Source: an uncultured Flavobacteriales bacterium
Lineage (GTDB): Bacteria; Bacteroidota; Bacteroidia; Flavobacteriales_D; Crocinitomicaceae
Reading direction: 5' to 3'
Length of the DNA: 64,000 nucleotides
Assembly (NCBI GenBank): GCA_913046365.1
Contig: CAJWRM010000007.1
Span: forward strand, 18,456-82,455
In this document: piece after piece, positions 1 to 7,976 of the stretch
Layout: the number at the start of each line of letters is the position of its first letter
Numbering within the stretch: position 1 is the first letter of the stretch
Position numbers and translations under genes: made by a program
The notes under the pieces: model-generated
The model's input: the letters and a program-made list of their open reading frames with translations, nothing else
Told to the model about the DNA's origin: nothing
Database searches by the model: none

Positions 1-1
1 T

Positions 2-256
2 TTTTACATTCATAGAAGTTTCTCTTGGCTTGTCTTGATTTTACTTTGCGTGGTTTTTTGGATAAATGAAAAAGGTCATCGTTTTGGTGCAATACGTTTA
101 TCTTTCTTTGTTCTAGCTATTGAGCTTTTTTCTGGTGTCTTGTTGGCGCATGTGGATATGCCGGGCTTGGTCCGAACGGCGCATCTTCTTTTTGCGTCAA
201 TCATGTTTGGTACTTTGTGCTGGTTCCTGATACAAGCGCGGGCTAAAAAATCCTAG
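2..256 (+). CDS. ctaA: Heme A synthase (COX15/CtaA-like), C-terminal part
   Basis: The reading frame is open from the window edge, so the N-terminal portion lies upstream. The visible 84 residues begin FYIHRSFSW, whose His-Arg pair fits the conserved heme-ligand His of the second half of COX15/CtaA enzymes, followed by three hydrophobic segments and a second His in VRTAHLLFA near the end. The family hydroxylates heme O to heme A in the inner membrane for cytochrome oxidase. The short basic tail KKS after the last helix is typical of a membrane-protein end. The alternative would be another heme-binding cytochrome-like membrane protein; only the C-terminal third can be judged here. Confidence 0.68.
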   Translation, partial: FYIHRSFSWLVLILLCVVFWINEKGHRFGAIRLSFFVLAIELFSGVLLAHVDMPGLVRTAHLLFASIMFGTLCWFLIQARAKKS

Positions 257-284
257 CTATCTTCACTTTTAAATTAAATCAATT

Positions 285-590
285 ATGAAAAAGGTATATC
301 TTGTTTTATGTATTCTCGGTATTGTTTTGCCGTATTACCACCTTATCAATTTTTTAATTGAAAACAACGGAAGCATGGATGGTTTCTTTTCGCAGCTCTT
401 CGCGACACATCCCATGGCCATGATTTCAATGGATATTACTGTCGCTGCCAGTGCTTTTTCCGTCTTTCTCATTCACAAATGGAGAACAGAGCAGCTAAAG
501 ATCACAAAGTATATCGTCTGTTTATTTATGGTAGGTTTTTCTCTTGCATTACCGCTGTATTTGTACGACAACTTCGGAAAAGAAGATTAG
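285..590 (+). CDS. DUF2834 family small membrane protein
   Basis: 101 residues with three predicted membrane segments (about 3-22, 45-63, 76-93). The pattern matches the DUF2834 family: an N-terminal GIVLPYY, a central Asp in the second helix (SMDI), and the C-terminal GFSLALPLYLY block. The function of the family is unknown. It starts 28 bases after the heme A synthase stop, so it may be co-transcribed with it. Start codon ATG at 285 gives a sensible MKK start directly before the first helix. Confidence 0.75.
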   Translation: MKKVYLVLCILGIVLPYYHLINFLIENNGSMDGFFSQLFATHPMAMISMDITVAASAFSVFLIHKWRTEQLKITKYIVCLFMVGFSLALPLYLYDNFGKED

Positions 591-609
591 TATTAACTGA
601 ATATTTTAT

Positions 610-617
610 TATTTTTG
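610..617 (+). promoter_or_regulatory. Bacteroidota -7 box upstream of the tRNA
   Basis: TATTTTTG at this position matches the TAnnTTTG -7 element of Bacteroidota sigma-ABfr promoters and lies 25 bases before the tRNA 5' end. No convincing TTG -33 element is seen at the expected distance, so this is a partial match. Confidence 0.45.
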
Positions 618-642
618 CACCCTCTATGATGGATTTCCATCG

Positions 643-716
643 GGTCCTATAGCTCAGTTGGTTAGAGCACCTGACTCATAATCAGGGGGTCCAAGGTTCG
701 AGCCCTTGTGGGACCA
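643..716 (+). tRNA. tRNA with CAT anticodon (elongator Met or Ile2)
   Basis: A full cloverleaf can be folded: acceptor GGTCCTA (643-649) pairs with TGGGACC (709-715) with discriminator A at 716; D-arm with AGCTCAGTTGG; anticodon stem CCTGA/TCAGG around loop CTCATAA with CAT at 677-679; T arm CAAGG-TTCGAGC-CCTTG. The CCA end is not encoded. The anticodon stem lacks the three G-C pairs of initiator tRNA, so it is either elongator tRNA-Met or tRNA-Ile2 (CAT, modified to lysidine). I cannot decide between these by eye. Confidence 0.95.
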
Positions 717-721
717 CTTCT

Positions 722-757
722 AAAACCTAGTAATACAAAGTATTGCTGGGTTTTTTT
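722..757 (+). terminator. Rho-independent terminator after tRNA
   Basis: An imperfect stem (AACCTAGTAATAC against GTATTGCTGGGTT, loop AAA) is followed by seven T residues, directly downstream of the tRNA. It would end the tRNA transcript. Confidence 0.7.
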
Positions 758-799
758 CTTTATTGAGGTAAATGCACTAAATCAATATTTGATACATGC

Positions 800-1093
800 T
801 TATTTACCAAATAGGTGAGGGTATCTTTTGTAGTAGGCGTGATTTGTCTCGTAACCCTTTATGGATACAATATTTTTCTTTACGCTCGCTAGATCTGCTT
901 TTTTTATATCGCTAAATTCAGGTTGAATGTTTATTTCCCGCGCACAAGCATAAACCTCTTCTTGTGACATTTCGCTAAGAAGACTTACCCAATAGTTTTT
1001 TTCTCGTTCCACTTGCTCAATGACCCAAGCTCTATCTTTTTTGAGTGGCTTAACGTAGCTTCTAATGGCTTTATTAATCTGTGTAATGTTCAT
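800..1093 (-). CDS. Small hypothetical protein, 97 aa
   Basis: Not recognised. I chose the ATG at 1093 (MNITQINK...) instead of the upstream ATG at 1225, because the extra 44 residues of the longer form are Cys/His/Tyr-rich low-quality sequence and the charged, helical protein proper begins at MNIT. The product is soluble, rich in Lys and Glu, has a WVIEQ...NYWVSLL amphipathic region and ends YPHLFGK. It follows the coiled-coil lipoprotein gene on the same strand. No signal peptide or membrane segment is seen. No function can be proposed. Confidence 0.5.
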   Translation of the reverse strand: MNITQINKAIRSYVKPLKKDRAWVIEQVEREKNYWVSLLSEMSQEEVYACAREINIQPEFSDIKKADLASVKKNIVSIKGYETNHAYYKRYPHLFGK

Positions 1094-1229
1094 TTTTATT
1101 TCCGTATATAATCCTTGGAAAATTACATCTGATTTCTCGTTGCAAAAGGTATTATTTTGGTAAATTTTATAATATACGTGTAAGCACTTAGCGTGTAACA
1201 CATGGAAATAGTGACAAAAGGTCATTATA

Positions 1230-2108
1230 TTATTCTCCCGTGTTCTCGTTTAGTGAAGAAGCTAGTTTATTAAATAAAGCTTGTGTCTCCTTTATTTGTG
1301 AAATACCGTCTTGTATTATTTGTATGTTTTTTTGGGTCGTTGTGTTTTTACCGGTCCATATTTCATTTCTAGAGCGAAGCATAAGAGGTTTTAGGAGTTC
1401 AGCTAAGGCGCTTTGGATATCAGTTTGTGTATTCTCTGTCCCTGAAAGCAATTGATCCATCTGATTAAGCATCTCACTTCTTTGTGTGTAGGTGCTGTCA
1501 GCAATTTTATTTTTTGCATTATCCAGCTCTCTTCTGTAGCGGGTTATTTTTATTCTTGTGCTTTCTGAGGATTCGCGTAGCTGCGATATATTATTTTCGA
1601 TATTCGTTTTCAACTCGTTCTTATTTAGAATTTTAAAATGGCTGTTAGAAATAGCATTACCTAGTGCATTAGATGCAGCTGCGTATTTTGGATTTAACCG
1701 ATCAATTTCAGCGCTGATCCTTTTCATGTTTTTTTTGATTTCCTTAAAGTCCTGCCATATTTCCTCATCAGATTTGATTTTTTTCTTCCCCTTAGCGAGA
1801 CTCTCAAAAGTGAATTGTAATGCTTTTATTTCATCTGTTTTTAAACGTAGTGCTTCATATGATTTAGACATCTCGTTTTTATGCTTTGTAATTGATTTAA
1901 AGGGTTCTAAATTTTTATTTAAAATATATCCCTCCAGCCATTGATAGGCATCTAATTTATCTCTATAGTCGTTATCTGTTGAGGATTGGTTTTCTTTTGC
2001 AGTATTTACATTGGAGACAATGGTTTTGCGGACATCCTCTGTTTTGTAATAAACAACACATGATGAAAGAAATAAAATGGGAATTACAAGGATTAAAATC
2101 TTTTTCAT
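1230..2108 (-). CDS. Coiled-coil lipoprotein of unknown function
   Basis: 292 residues. The N-terminus is a lipoprotein signal peptide, MKKILILVIPILFLSSC, with LSSC as lipobox and Cys17 as the likely acylated residue. The rest is almost entirely charged and helical, with long heptad-like stretches (about 80-200 and 200-270), indicating a coiled-coil periplasmic or surface protein. No enzymatic motif is seen. It is followed downstream on the same strand by the 97-aa hypothetical. A role in envelope structure is only a guess from the localisation signal. Confidence 0.7.
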   Translation of the reverse strand: MKKILILVIPILFLSSCVVYYKTEDVRKTIVSNVNTAKENQSSTDNDYRDKLDAYQWLEGYILNKNLEPFKSITKHKNEMSKSYEALRLKTDEIKALQFTFESLAKGKKKIKSDEEIWQDFKEIKKNMKRISAEIDRLNPKYAAASNALGNAISNSHFKILNKNELKTNIENNISQLRESSESTRIKITRYRRELDNAKNKIADSTYTQRSEMLNQMDQLLSGTENTQTDIQSALAELLKPLMLRSRNEIWTGKNTTTQKNIQIIQDGISQIKETQALFNKLASSLNENTGE

Positions 2109-2193
2109 AAACCTTAAAGTACTAAAAAGGCATTACATGTCAAGGCACTAGCGATTTTGTTTTGAATAAGTGTTGTGAAATTGAATTTTTTGG

Positions 2194-2220
2194 CAAAAAA
2201 AAAGGGCCGAAGCCCCTTTC
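2194..2220 (-). terminator. Rho-independent terminator with TTCG loop
   Basis: On the minus strand AAAGGGGC-TTCG-GCCCTTT is followed by a run of T. It lies 22 bases downstream of the NTF2-like lipoprotein stop. The stable UUCG tetraloop and T tract make it a strong candidate. Confidence 0.85.
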
Positions 2221-2241
2221 AAAATTATTGTTCATCAGGGA

Positions 2242-2805
2242 TTATTTACCTCCCATCATTTGTGCAACCACCTCCTCTGGTAATATTTGCATCATTGTTG
2301 CACCGAAATCTGCATAATGTGTAAGGGTTGTCATCAAACCTTCATCATTGAAATCTGCACTTCCGTAGACTTTACAGTCTAGATTCTTTTCTCCAGAGGC
2401 GAAATTCCAAGTACCATAGTATCTAACCGAACCGTCCATAGCTAGTGTTGTTGTGTCCACTCCAGGAAGGAATATGGCTTGTTTTAATGTAGGCTTCATT
2501 ATACTCATCATCGCTTCATTATTTGCTTTCCACTCCTCTTTAGTACGGTCAGGTTCACCAAGACCTGTTCCTCTTTCCATGAAGTCATCAGCCATCAAGT
2601 TTAAAGCACCTTCAAGGTCTTGCTCCCCCCATGCTTTGCAAAGCTTTTCGAAGCTTGCCACATTTGCTTCATATGTTGCTTTTATGTCTGTGTTTTCGGT
2701 CGCTGTCTCAGCATTCCCCGTGGCCTCTTCATTTCCTGTTGCTGAATTGTTTCCACAAGAAACAACGAGTCCACCTAGAAGTAGTGTAAAAAAAATCTTT
2801 TTCAT
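2242..2805 (-). CDS. NTF2/SnoaL-like lipoprotein
   Basis: Start taken at ATG 2805 (MKKIFFTLLLGGLVVSC), because this gives a clean lipoprotein signal with lipobox VVSC and Cys17 as lipid-anchored residue; the longer frame to 2871 adds an untypical N-terminus. After a Thr/Glu/Asn-rich linker (about 20-42) comes a domain of about 140 residues that reads like an NTF2/SnoaL fold: helix with FEKLCKAWGEQDLEGALNLMADDF, then alternating strands ending in TLTHYADFG. Such domains bind small ligands or serve as binding modules; catalytic residues cannot be assigned. It is a single gene followed by a strong terminator. Confidence 0.72.
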   Translation of the reverse strand: MKKIFFTLLLGGLVVSCGNNSATGNEEATGNAETATENTDIKATYEANVASFEKLCKAWGEQDLEGALNLMADDFMERGTGLGEPDRTKEEWKANNEAMMSIMKPTLKQAIFLPGVDTTTLAMDGSVRYYGTWNFASGEKNLDCKVYGSADFNDEGLMTTLTHYADFGATMMQILPEEVVAQMMGGK

Positions 2806-2962
2806 TTTTATTGGTTTTAATTTAAAAATTTGATTGAAGTGTCGAATAGGACACGATTTATTGCAACGCAAAGATAATATTCAAGTCGATTATGGAATAA
2901 AATTTTATAAAAAAAGTATCCTAATTGTGGTATATTCTTTGCTTTTCAATTCTATTTTTGTC

Positions 2963-3667
2963 TTAAAATGGATTGGTAGCCCATACGTTGAGCTCATTGA
3001 TAAATCCTCTTTCATCCATTTCAATAGCCGAAGTAATCGCATGGGCGATTTCTTTAGACGTTAGCTTATTGTGTACTTCATCTCTTTCGATTCTATCTGG
3101 ATTCCCAAAAGCCGTGGTTACTTCACTCGGATTGATTTGACATACCCGAATATTGTGTGGGCGCAATTCAGCCTGCCAACATTGCGTAAGACAACGAACT
3201 GCGAATTTGGATGAAGCATAAATACTCCCAGTTTGATATCCCTTTAGGCTCGCAGTCGATCCAATGTTTATGATTGTACCTCCATTGTTATTTTTCATTG
3301 CAGGCACAATTTCTTTTGTAAATAAGGCGAGTCCGAATACATTCACATTAAATACTTTCTGAAAACTTTCAATTGTCAGCTCTTCGATTGTTTTCCGTTC
3401 TCCTATTCCTGCATTATTGATCAAGATATCTACTTTTCCATCTAGTAAATCCAAACATTTTTCTGCATTCTTAACTATGTTTGATGTGTCTCCAATATCA
3501 AATGCTATGCTTTGGCAATCAAGATCTCCAAATGATTTTTCGAGCCGATCTTGCGATCTTCCTGTAACCAGAACTATAGCTCCTTTATCAATTAAGCTTT
3601 TCGCCGTTTCTCTTCCTATTCCTAGGCTTCCTCCAGTGACAATAATGCGCTTCTCTTTTACATTCAT
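2963..3667 (-). CDS. Short-chain dehydrogenase/reductase (SDR)
   Basis: 234 residues of a classical SDR. The nucleotide-binding TGGSLGIG motif sits at residues 11-18, NNAG at 84-87, and the catalytic Ser137, Tyr150 and Lys154 (YASSK) have the usual spacing. TGRSQDR after strand 2 suggests preference for NADP(H), inferred from the Arg residues. The substrate is unknown; FabG-like or general oxidoreductase roles are possible. It is 71 bases downstream of the conserved hypothetical at 3739-4149 on the same strand, and no terminator separates them. Confidence 0.88.
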   Translation of the reverse strand: MNVKEKRIIVTGGSLGIGRETAKSLIDKGAIVLVTGRSQDRLEKSFGDLDCQSIAFDIGDTSNIVKNAEKCLDLLDGKVDILINNAGIGERKTIEELTIESFQKVFNVNVFGLALFTKEIVPAMKNNNGGTIINIGSTASLKGYQTGSIYASSKFAVRCLTQCWQAELRPHNIRVCQINPSEVTTAFGNPDRIERDEVHNKLTSKEIAHAITSAIEMDERGFINELNVWATNPF

Positions 3668-3738
3668 TCGCTTGTATTTTGGATTTGAAAATTAATGAAA
3701 TTAAGGCAATAAAATGATACCGAATTTTCCTTAAATAT

Positions 3739-4149
3739 TTAGGATACGGTTTCTAACTGTTCTGCAAAACGCCTCATGTATATGCTCACGTGCTTTGGAT
3801 CGTTTCTTTGAAGATACCTGCTTTCTAGAGGAAATGTTCTTGTTATTTTTGGGTCTGACAGATTTTCTAGATGAAGAACATCTTCGTGAGATAGACCATA
3901 CTCTTCAAGCTCTTGGAAAAGATCATCAATAAATTTGTGCGTTCCCTTGCAGTATGCATCAGCGTACTCCGTCCATTCATCAAGATGTCCGTTGACCAGC
4001 TCTACGACCTCGGTTTGTGTTTTGTCCATTAGGTTTTGGACCAAACAGCCTGCGTTACAGCGTGCCATGTGCCCCCATTCATATTCACAACCATCATCGA
4101 GATCATTTGCTGTTTTCCTTAGCGCCGAAATTAATTTGTGCTTTTTCAT
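3739..4149 (-). CDS. Conserved-looking hypothetical protein, 136 aa
   Basis: A soluble, acidic protein of 136 residues, starting MKKHKLISALRKTANDL. It has three Cys residues in a short region (GCEYEWGHMARCNAGCLV, about 20-37), which might bind a metal, and a C-terminal block with YLQRNDPKHVSIYMRRFAEQL. I do not recognise a named family. It is transcribed divergently from the subtilase gene across a 227-base intergenic region. Confidence 0.6.
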   Translation of the reverse strand: MKKHKLISALRKTANDLDDGCEYEWGHMARCNAGCLVQNLMDKTQTEVVELVNGHLDEWTEYADAYCKGTHKFIDDLFQELEEYGLSHEDVLHLENLSDPKITRTFPLESRYLQRNDPKHVSIYMRRFAEQLETVS

Positions 4150-4376
4150 TTATGAATAGTTGGGTTATCTAATATTAATACAAAAATATCAATGAAAAGT
4201 TTACTTGTAATACCTTTATTATGGTATTCTTTTTTACTTAATACTTGGTGTCTTTCGCTTTGGATTTTTTGTATTAAAAATAACACCTTATATAGTTTCG
4301 ATTCTCAAATTTACTCCTTCATTTAGTTGATAAATTGAAAGATTTTCAAGATTTTTAGGTTCTAAATTATTGCTAC

Positions 4377-7300
4377 ATGAAATACACTTGTCTTAGTCTC
4401 ATGCTGTTTTGCATGAGTTTCCTTTCCTTTTCTCAAAATTTCAATCCCGACTACCAAGATGGTAAAGTAATCTTTCAAGTCCCTGTCGGTGGGCATATGT
4501 TTAAAACATTTGATGGTGTTCTTCAACCCGAGGATAATCCATTCTTACAAAGTATATTCCAAGAGTTTGGAATTTATGAGGTCGTTCAGCTACACCCAAA
4601 TATTAAGGATGAAAAGTTGGTACGGACTTATGAAATTAGGTTCTCTGAAATTCAAAAAACTGATATATTGATTGGGCGTGTTAAGTCAGAAGTTGACGTA
4701 GTCTACGTTGAAAAAAAAGAGCTTCACAAAACTTTTTTAACTCCTAACGATACTTATTTTACCAATTCCTTCAACAATGGTATGTGGTGTTTATATCAAA
4801 TAAATGCACCGCAGGCATGGGATATTTCTACAGGAGATGCAAACATTGTTGTTGCTGTAACGGATAATGCGATTCAAGTAAATCACCCCGATCTTGTGAA
4901 TAAGATTGTTCCGGGTCGCGATGTCGTAGATAATGACAACGACCCATCACCTTGCGGAGGCAATGATGGCTTCCATGGTTCTCACGTTTCTGGAACAGTT
5001 GGAGCGGAGACCAATAATAACCTTGGTGTGGCTTCCATTGGATATAATATTAGCGTGATGCCTATTAAAATCGGAAATTGTTCGACAGGAGCCCTGACTG
5101 GAGGTTATGATGGAGTTATTTGGGCAGCTGACAATGGTGCTGATGCCATTAATATGTCATGGGGAGGCGGAGGCGTTTCAACTTATGGCCAGAACGTATG
5201 TAACTACGCTTGGAATGCTGGTGTTATTCTAATTGCTGCCGCGGGTAACGACAATTCAAGTCAGCAGTTTTATCCTGCTGCTTATAATAACGTTGTTAGT
5301 GTTGCGGCTACTTCAAACGGTGACGTTAAGTCAAGCTTTTCACAATATGGTACATGGATTGATGTTTCAGCGCCAGGTTCTCAGATTTTAAGCACAAATG
5401 AGGGTACATCTTATCAGTTCTCTCAAGGAACTTCGATGGCCTCTCCAATGGTTGCTGGTTTAGTTGGTTTGATGCTTTCTCACGCTCCATCCGCAACCCC
5501 TCAAGATATTGTGGATTGTTTACTTTCATCCGCAGACAATATTGAATCCGCAAATCCAAACTATCAAGGACAGCTTGGTTCTGGAAGAATTAATGCGGAA
5601 GAGGCACTTATTTGCCTCAACGCCTTTACGTTCAGCTTGGACGCGGGTATCACATCAATACTAAGCCCACAAGGTCAGCTTTGTACCTCAACAGTATCAC
5701 CTGAATTTGAGCTGCGAAACTACGGAAGCCAAAACCTGACATCAGTAACCATTTCCTATCAATACGATGCGGGTGGCGCTGGCGTCCAAACAATTAACTG
5801 GACAGGTAACTTGGCGCAAGGTGGTGTAGAAATGGTTTCATTACCCAACCAAACTTTGAGTGCGGGACAGCATGAATTATTTGTTTCTTGTTCGGCACCA
5901 AATGGAAACACCGATCAAAACAATTCGAATAATAATCAAACAGCAACCTTTACAGTGGTTCCTTCTGGGCAAGCGGTGAATGTAGAAATTATTACTGACT
6001 GCTACGGCTCTGAGATTGAATGGAATATAACAGAAGATGGAGGCACTGCAATTCTTGCTTCAGGCGGGCCATATCCCGATATCACAGGAGGAGAGACCTA
6101 TCAAAACGAGGTTTGTCTTGCCACAGGTTTGTGCTATGTTTTTACGATTACGGATACTTATGGCGACGGTCTATATGGTAGTCAATGGACGTGTACGGTC
6201 GATGGCTCTTATAGTATTAGTGAGTCCAACGGTAATGTATTGGCTACAATACAAGCAGCAAATTCAGATTTTGGATATGAAGAGGTGAATCCGTTCTGTG
6301 TTTCCTCGAATGTTTCTTATGATGTTGGAATAAATCAAATTAGTTACCCTTACGGTACCATTTGTAACCCTGACGTTGAGGCACAAATTGAAATATTTAA
6401 TTATGGTTCAGAAGCGTTTTCCTCTGTAGATATAGCTTATGATTATGGAACAGGTAACCAAAATTACACTTACAATGGTTCTTTGGCGCCTGGCGCATCT
6501 GCAATGCTCACGCTTCCTGCAGTTACTTTGGGAGGTGGTGCAAGTACCTTGAATGTTACTGTTGAAAATCCTGATGGAAATCCTGATGGAAATACCGCAA
6601 ACAACACCATGAGTTCAGAGCTGTATGTTTATGACACTTATCAGGGGCTTCCGTTCACTGAAGACTTTGAAAGCAATGGTTTCGCCACTAACAATTGGTA
6701 CATGACCAATAGTGATAATGACATTACATGGGAAATTGCGACTGTTGTTGGAACCGCTCCAGGAAATAAAGCAGCGAAGATTGATTTTTTCAATTATTCC
6801 AATGGTGGTCAGCGTGATGGTTTCCAGACAGCACCATTCGACTTTGGTCTTTACACCAATATTCAAATGACCTTTGAGCATGCCTTCCGTCGTTATAATC
6901 AAGAATCAAGAGATTCTCTGGCAATTCTTATTTCAACCGATTGTGGAGCAAGCTTTTCGCATATTGGTAGTTATGCAGAAGATGGAACAGGATCATTTGC
7001 AACTGCCTACACATCAACAGTTGAATTTGTTCCTACCGCTGATGACTGGTGCATGGGCAACGTTGGGTCAGATTGTTTTACACTTGACTTAAATGCATAT
7101 TCCGGAATGAATGGTGTTGTGATTCGATTTGAGTCTGTCAACAATGGCATTGCTGGAAACAATTTATTTATAGATAATATCAATATTACGGGTGACCAAT
7201 CTTCGAGTCCCCCAACGGCAAGCTTCAATGCCCAAAGCAGTGTTTGTCTGGGAGACTTTATTCAGTTTTCCAATAACTCTCTCGGAGGCTCTAGTTATGC

Positions 7301-7922
7301 GTGGGATTTTGGTGATGGCTCCTCTAGTAATATCATGAATCCAACGCATGAATATACCACTATTGGTACTTATAACGTGCAGCTGACAGTGACAAATGCC
7401 TTTGGTTCTGATACATTTTCTCAAACAATTATTGTAGGTTCTATCCCGACTGTTGAGATAAGTTCACCATTTGCAAGTGTATGTAATACCGCTGGAGGAT
7501 TCAGTATGAGCGGTAGTCCCTCTGGTGGAACTTTTTCAGGTCCTGGAATCAATGGTAATGTTTTCTCTCCATCAACGGCGGGTGTTGGAAATCATGCGAT
7601 TACTTATACTTACACGGACAATAATGGTTGCTCCGCAAGTGATTTCTTGACGATAACTGTAGACAATTGTGCGGGGCTTTTACCGAGCGAACTGCAAAGC
7701 CTGATGCTTTATCCAAACCCGAACAAAGGAAGCTTCTTTATTTCAGGCTTGCCTGAAAGTGGAAGTATTTCAGTTTATTCAGTTGAAGGAAGATTGATCT
7801 CAGAATTTGATATCAAGGAGGAATCTCAGTCCATTCGACTTTCTTCCCCTGCTCCAGGAGCATATCGTATTCTTATTCGGACAGAATCCGGAGAAAGGGT
7901 GTTAAAAATGATTGTTTCTTAA
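4377..7922 (+). CDS. Secreted subtilisin-like (S8) protease with PKD and T9SS sorting domain
   Basis: 1181 residues. Signal peptide 1-19/20 (ends SFSQ), propeptide-like region to about 135, then a peptidase S8 domain with the full catalytic set: Asp163 (VAVTD), His200 (HGSHVSGT), oxyanion Asn291 (AAAGN) and Ser353 (GTSMASP). Downstream are two CARDB-like modules (about 424-530 and 640-755, each beginning with a DVGI/DAGI strand), a MAM or choice-of-anchor-like domain (about 758-940), a PKD domain (945-1021, YAWDFGDG), and a type A T9SS sorting domain (1109-1181, LYPNPNKG...). The product is therefore predicted to be exported by Sec and T9SS and anchored or released at the cell surface, where it degrades proteins. 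It is a single gene followed by a bidirectional terminator. Confidence 0.93.
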   Translation: MKYTCLSLMLFCMSFLSFSQNFNPDYQDGKVIFQVPVGGHMFKTFDGVLQPEDNPFLQSIFQEFGIYEVVQLHPNIKDEKLVRTYEIRFSEIQKTDILIGRVKSEVDVVYVEKKELHKTFLTPNDTYFTNSFNNGMWCLYQINAPQAWDISTGDANIVVAVTDNAIQVNHPDLVNKIVPGRDVVDNDNDPSPCGGNDGFHGSHVSGTVGAETNNNLGVASIGYNISVMPIKIGNCSTGALTGGYDGVIWAADNGADAINMSWGGGGVSTYGQNVCNYAWNAGVILIAAAGNDNSSQQFYPAAYNNVVSVAATSNGDVKSSFSQYGTWIDVSAPGSQILSTNEGTSYQFSQGTSMASPMVAGLVGLMLSHAPSATPQDIVDCLLSSADNIESANPNYQGQLGSGRINAEEALICLNAFTFSLDAGITSILSPQGQLCTSTVSPEFELRNYGSQNLTSVTISYQYDAGGAGVQTINWTGNLAQGGVEMVSLPNQTLSAGQHELFVSCSAPNGNTDQNNSNNNQTATFTVVPSGQAVNVEIITDCYGSEIEWNITEDGGTAILASGGPYPDITGGETYQNEVCLATGLCYVFTITDTYGDGLYGSQWTCTVDGSYSISESNGNVLATIQAANSDFGYEEVNPFCVSSNVSYDVGINQISYPYGTICNPDVEAQIEIFNYGSEAFSSVDIAYDYGTGNQNYTYNGSLAPGASAMLTLPAVTLGGGASTLNVTVENPDGNPDGNTANNTMSSELYVYDTYQGLPFTEDFESNGFATNNWYMTNSDNDITWEIATVVGTAPGNKAAKIDFFNYSNGGQRDGFQTAPFDFGLYTNIQMTFEHAFRRYNQESRDSLAILISTDCGASFSHIGSYAEDGTGSFATAYTSTVEFVPTADDWCMGNVGSDCFTLDLNAYSGMNGVVIRFESVNNGIAGNNLFIDNINITGDQSSSPPTASFNAQSSVCLGDFIQFSNNSLGGSSYAWDFGDGSSSNIMNPTHEYTTIGTYNVQLTVTNAFGSDTFSQTIIVGSIPTVEISSPFASVCNTAGGFSMSGSPSGGTFSGPGINGNVFSPSTAGVGNHAITYTYTDNNGCSASDFLTITVDNCAGLLPSELQSLMLYPNPNKGSFFISGLPESGSISVYSVEGRLISEFDIKEESQSIRLSSPAPGAYRILIRTESGERVLKMIVS

Positions 7923-7941
7923 GCGAAAATAGACTATATTT

Positions 7942-7967
7942 AAAAGAGGCGTAAGCCTCTTTTTTTT
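7942..7967. terminator. Bidirectional terminator between convergent genes
   Basis: AAAAGAGGC-GTAA-GCCTCTTTT is a perfect stem with T-rich flank on the plus strand and TTTTAAA flank on the minus strand. It lies between the stops of the subtilase gene (7922) and the UnbV-domain gene (7977) and can serve both. Confidence 0.85.
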
Positions 7968-7976
7968 GTCCAAACA

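Noticed and set aside
1094..1225. N-terminal extension of the 97-aa gene up to ATG 1225
   Set aside because: Adds Cys/His/Tyr-rich residues unlike the rest of the protein; the inner ATG gives a more normal product.
1558..1944. Plus-strand frame of 128 codons opposite the coiled-coil lipoprotein gene
   Set aside because: Mirror image of a Lys/Glu-rich coding region; hydrophobic nonsense composition and no promoter or start context.
2806..2871. N-terminal extension of the NTF2-like lipoprotein
   Set aside because: Would bury the lipoprotein signal behind 22 extra residues.
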